A stretch of DNA of 64,000 nt, taken from positions 1 through 64,000 of the forward strand of contig NZ_JAIUMC010000004.1 in assembly GCF_022565775.1 (NCBI RefSeq), read 5' to 3'. The DNA is from Natronospirillum sp. GTDB taxonomy: Bacteria; Pseudomonadota; Gammaproteobacteria; Pseudomonadales; Natronospirillaceae. Positions within the stretch are counted from its first letter, which is position 1, and each line of letters begins with the position of its first letter. Of the stretch, positions 60,862 to 64,000 are shown piece by piece. The notes beneath the pieces were generated by a model, which did not search any database, was not told where the DNA came from, and was given only the letters and a program-made list of their open reading frames with translations. A program made the translations under genes and the position numbers.

Positions 60862-62358
60862 CTACGGCAATGACCGCACCGGCAGGGCATAGTGCCGATA
60901 GCCATAGGTACCCAACGGAAAGACATGACCGGCCCGGAAATAGAGCCCATGGTGTTCCGCCGGGTTGTCATCGACCTCCGAGGCACTCCAGTACCAACTG
61001 GATACCAGTGTCTCGAAGCCGTCCTGCACCGTGGGTACAGAGAAGTTGCCCTGACAGGGGCCGGCGTCGATGTGCCAGTTTCCCGGTGAGTTGGACGTGC
61101 AGCGCACCAGCGTGCCCAGCTCTTCAATGCTGGGCAGCCGCCAGTCGCCGCTGCCATTGCTCTGGCCATTCAGGGTGGCAATGGCCTCTTCGGTGCCGCT
61201 CAGATTACGCCGCAGGGGTCGGCCGCTGCAGGCATTGCCGTTCCATTGCTGGCCCAGGCTGCAGCGGGCCCACTCAAGGCCGTGCTCCTGATCAATCAGG
61301 GTGTCGCCCTCGGGGCCGGGTTCAAGGTGGCCTGCCAGAGTGCCGGACAATTCCCGACTCGGATTCTCCTGCGTCTGCAGCAGGTACTGATTCAATGTAT
61401 CCTCGACCGAGGCGCCGGCCCGGCTGACCCACTCGGCCGCCATGGCAATACCGATCGCTTCCAGTTCCGCCGTCAGTTCGGCTCCGGGCTCGTGCAGCGT
61501 CATGCCGGCATCGGCCAGACTCTGGGTGTCTTCCCGCGTGGTCTCCTCGGACAGTTGCCAGCCCCGACGTTCAGCGGTTGCTGCCGCCTCCATGATCAGT
61601 GTGCGGTCTTCGGGGTCCAGGTCGAGAAACAACCGCTTGTTCATCATGACTATGTTCTTGGGAATCCAGGCTTGTACATCGGTGTAGTGGTCAAGATACC
61701 GCCAGATCTCGGAACTGACACCAGTGGTGGGCGACGTGATCATCGCATCTATAGTGCCAGCGGCCAGTGCCGGCTCCAGGTCGGCAGTCTCGATATTGAC
61801 CGGCGTGGCGCCCATCAGTTCGGCCAGGCGGGCCGTGGTTGGCGAATAGGTGCGCATGCGCACACCCGCCAGATCCTCCAGGCTGTTGACCGGCTCGCGG
61901 GTATAGAGGCTCTGCGGTGGCCAGGGCACCGCATACAGCAGCACCATGCCGTCGCGGTGATCCAGACTGAGGTCGATGACCGGCCGTGAGGTGTCCCAGA
62001 GGGTGCGCGCGGCGTCAAGGTCCGTGGCAATGAACGGCAGATTGTCGAGAGCATAAATCGGATCGCTCTGCACCAGCGTCCCCATCAGGATTTCTCCCAT
62101 CTCTGCCCGTCCTGTGCGCACGGCGCGCGGTATTTCGCGCTGGCTGAAGCGCTGGGCGCCTGGTTCCACAGTGATCTGGATGCGTCCGTCACTGGCGTTG
62201 GCGACATCGTCGGCGAAGGCCTGCAGGTTGCGAGTCTGGAACACGCCCTCCCAGTAGGGGGAGACAAGAGTCCATTGGTGGTCCTGAGCGGCCAATCCGG
62301 GTGCGATAGCACACAGCAGGCCACTGAAGGCAAGAATACGGCGAACAGAACAGGTCAT
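60862..62358 (-). CDS. TRAP transporter DctP-like solute-binding protein fused to C-terminal DUF1566 (Lcl-like) domain
   Basis: Signal peptide; DctP-type core (RIQITVEPGAQRFSQREIPRAVRTGRAEMGEILMG...LAGVRMRTYSPTTARLAELMGATPVNIETADLEPALAAGTIDAMITSP); C-terminal LIDQEHGLEWARCSLGQQWNGNACSG...WRLPSIEELGTLV...WYWSASEVDDNPAEHHGLYFRAGHVFPLGTYGYRHYALPVRSL. Confidence 0.8.
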   Translation of the reverse strand: MTCSVRRILAFSGLLCAIAPGLAAQDHQWTLVSPYWEGVFQTRNLQAFADDVANASDGRIQITVEPGAQRFSQREIPRAVRTGRAEMGEILMGTLVQSDPIYALDNLPFIATDLDAARTLWDTSRPVIDLSLDHRDGMVLLYAVPWPPQSLYTREPVNSLEDLAGVRMRTYSPTTARLAELMGATPVNIETADLEPALAAGTIDAMITSPTTGVSSEIWRYLDHYTDVQAWIPKNIVMMNKRLFLDLDPEDRTLIMEAAATAERRGWQLSEETTREDTQSLADAGMTLHEPGAELTAELEAIGIAMAAEWVSRAGASVEDTLNQYLLQTQENPSRELSGTLAGHLEPGPEGDTLIDQEHGLEWARCSLGQQWNGNACSGRPLRRNLSGTEEAIATLNGQSNGSGDWRLPSIEELGTLVRCTSNSPGNWHIDAGPCQGNFSVPTVQDGFETLVSSWYWSASEVDDNPAEHHGLYFRAGHVFPLGTYGYRHYALPVRSLP

Positions 62359-62437
62359 GGCGGGCTCCTCAACACATATCGGAATGCCAGGGTCTCTATT
62401 CAAGTATGGCAATCAATAACTAAACGTCAACGAAAAG

Positions 62438-62466
62438 TTGATAAAAGTAATATAAATGCTTATTGT
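62438..62466 (+). promoter_or_regulatory. Candidate sigma-70 promoter with no annotated downstream CDS
   Basis: TTGATA (62438-62443), 17-nt spacer, TATTGT (62461-62466). Confidence 0.45.
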
Positions 62467-62472
62467 ATTGTT

Positions 62473-62687
62473 GTGGTTGCTGGCAGGCGGGTCCTTGGAC
62501 AAGTGCCCGACGCCCTGATCAGTGATTGCGTTTCCTTGTTGTCAGTTTTGCCTGGATAGGGCAAAGCCCTCTGCGTGAAGGTCATTGGCCCTCGGCAGAC
62601 AGAAAATCGGCGTTGCTCCGCCCGAATAAAGGGATTTGCTGAAGTTATCCAGGATTCACCCATGGCCGAAAGGCCATGGGTTTTTTT
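62473..62687 (+). ncRNA. Candidate intergenic small RNA
   Basis: Lies between the candidate promoter and a strong plus-strand terminator; no convincing ORF; internal hairpin AGGGC-aaa-GCCCT at 62558-62570. Confidence 0.45.
62658..62687 (+). terminator. Strong rho-independent terminator, plus-strand orientation
   Basis: ACCCATGGCC-gaaa-GGCCATGGGT followed by TTTTTT; U-tract only on plus strand. Confidence 0.88.
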
Positions 62688-62693
62688 CTTGCA

Positions 62694-63650
62694 TCAGGGC
62701 CAGACGACGGTCTGGCCGGCAGGGTGCCATTGGCTGGCAGCGAAGAAACGATTGAACACCAGTCGCTCCGACTGTGCCTGTTCAAGATTGATGAATTCAA
62801 ACCGGACCATGGTTCCCGGGCCACGCTGGCTCAGCTGACTGCAGCCCAGAGAGGTCACACAGCCAATCTTGGGGTAGCCGCCAATGGTCTGGCGATCGCG
62901 CAGCAGCACAATGGGCTGTCCGTCCCGGGGTACCTGAATCGCACCCAGAGCAATACCCTCCGAGATGACTCCGGAATTCTCGGGCACAATCCGTGGGCCT
63001 TCAAGACGATAGCCCATGCGATCAATTCGCTGGGACACCTCGTACTCACCGGTAGTGAACCGCCGGCGGTCGGTGGCCCCGAATTGCAGACACTGATAGC
63101 CCGGTACCACTTTCAGGGTCAGTGGTCGCGAATAGTCGGGAATATAGCGCGGTGCCAGCTGCCTCTTGTGTTGCCGCTCAGCGGGTTTGAAGGGCAGGCG
63201 GTCGTCAGCGACCAGAGGCCCGCCATTGAACCCCCCCAGCCCTTCGCGCACCACCACTGAGCGGCTGCCGAAACAGGTGGGTGTCAACCAGCCGCCGGCC
63301 ACACCGAGATAGGCCCGCATCCCGTTGCGAGGGCCGGTAAAGGCAATTCTGTCTCCACCCTGAAGAAAATGTGTCGACCAGTTATCGGCCGGCTGATCAT
63401 TGATGCGGAAGTCCAGGTCGGCCCCGGTGACCGCAATCAGGGCATCATCGGTCAGGGTGGCAGAAAAGTTGCCCATCAGCACTTCAACACAGGCGGCGTT
63501 CATCGGATTGTCGAGCAGCTTGTTGGCCCAGCGGTAGGCGTGTTCATCCGCTGCGCCACCCTCTGTGAGGCCACTGCGCTGGGCGCCGCGGCGACCGCTG
63601 TCCTGAATCACCGAAAACCAGCCCGGCTTGTTGATGCGCAGCACACTCAC
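62694..63650 (-). CDS. pxpC: 5-oxoprolinase subunit C / biotin-dependent carboxyltransferase family
   Basis: GWFSVIQDSGRRGAQRSGLTEGGAADEHAYRWANKLLDNPMNAACVEVLMGN; adjacent to pxpB. Confidence 0.92.
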   Translation of the reverse strand: MSVLRINKPGWFSVIQDSGRRGAQRSGLTEGGAADEHAYRWANKLLDNPMNAACVEVLMGNFSATLTDDALIAVTGADLDFRINDQPADNWSTHFLQGGDRIAFTGPRNGMRAYLGVAGGWLTPTCFGSRSVVVREGLGGFNGGPLVADDRLPFKPAERQHKRQLAPRYIPDYSRPLTLKVVPGYQCLQFGATDRRRFTTGEYEVSQRIDRMGYRLEGPRIVPENSGVISEGIALGAIQVPRDGQPIVLLRDRQTIGGYPKIGCVTSLGCSQLSQRGPGTMVRFEFINLEQAQSERLVFNRFFAASQWHPAGQTVVWP

Positions 63651-64000
63651 AGGACACCTCCCAGTTCCAGAAAGGTTTCCCGATCCACCGCGCGGAAGCT
63701 CACTTCGTCACCCACCTGCAGCAGGGAGGCGTGTGCCGGGTCCTGATCGGGGTCGAACATGGCCTGGGGTGTCCGGCCGATAATCTGCCAGCCACCCGGT
63801 GACTGCCGCGGGTAGATGGCGGTTTGTACATCGGCTATACCGACGCTGCCCGGCGGCACGGCATCGCGCGGCGACTTGTGGCGGGGCGAGGCTATCCGCC
63901 GGTCAACGCGGCCCAGAAAGGCAAAGCCCGGGTTGAAGCCGATGGCAAACACCTGATAAGGCTTGCCGGTGTGGTAGTGGATGACATCCTCCACCGACAG
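63647..64000 (-). CDS. pxpB: 5-oxoprolinase subunit B (KipI family), partial; continues past the window edge
   Basis: VFAIGFNPGFAFLGRVDRRIASPRHKSPRDAVPPGSVGIADVQTAIYPRQSPGGWQIIGRTP; ATGA overlap with pxpC. Confidence 0.92.
   Translation of the reverse strand: MSVEDVIHYHTGKPYQVFAIGFNPGFAFLGRVDRRIASPRHKSPRDAVPPGSVGIADVQTAIYPRQSPGGWQIIGRTPQAMFDPDQDPAHASLLQVGDEVSFRAVDRETFLELGGVL

Noticed and set aside
62575-62838. 87-aa plus-strand ORF running through the terminator into the pxpC antisense strand
   Set aside because: Crosses a strong terminator and overlaps pxpC; not protein-like

Overview
Contiguous, gene-dense, GC-rich bacterial chromosome segment. Gene content and order fit a gammaproteobacterium with Pseudomonas/Oceanospirillales-like synteny; species cannot be assigned from the sequence alone. 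Most of it is conserved core genome: gluQ-cbrA-cbrB; a ytjB-like gene with serB and a fimX-like gene; epmB/efp/epmA; proQ; psd; rsgA; orn; queG; tsaE-amiB-mutL-miaA-hfq-hflX-hflK-hflC; hisZ-purA-rnr-rlmB; rpsF-rpsR-rplI; dnaB-alr; two NarL/LuxR-type two-component systems; and pxpC/pxpB. No tRNA, rRNA, CRISPR array, IS element or prophage was recognised. The most interesting accessory content is: (i) a tightly coupled 5-gene operon (2039-7196) with a LolA-like periplasmic protein, two FtsX/MacB-type permeases, a LolD-like ATPase and a terminal predicted outer-membrane beta-barrel, which could be a dedicated trans-envelope lipid/lipoprotein export route; (ii) a TRAP-type solute-binding protein fused to a DUF1566-like domain with no TRAP membrane subunits nearby; (iii) an orphan promoter-to-terminator intergenic unit (about 62438-62687) that looks like an unannotated sRNA; (iv) a DUF2183 phosphatase next to a PlpD-like patatin/Omp85 protein; (v) a DUF3179 protein translationally coupled to a CC-motif membrane protein; (vi) a decayed alpha/beta hydrolase pseudogene; and (vii) long inverted repeats spanning the stop codons at convergent gene junctions. 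All functional calls come from reading translated sequences; no database search was run.
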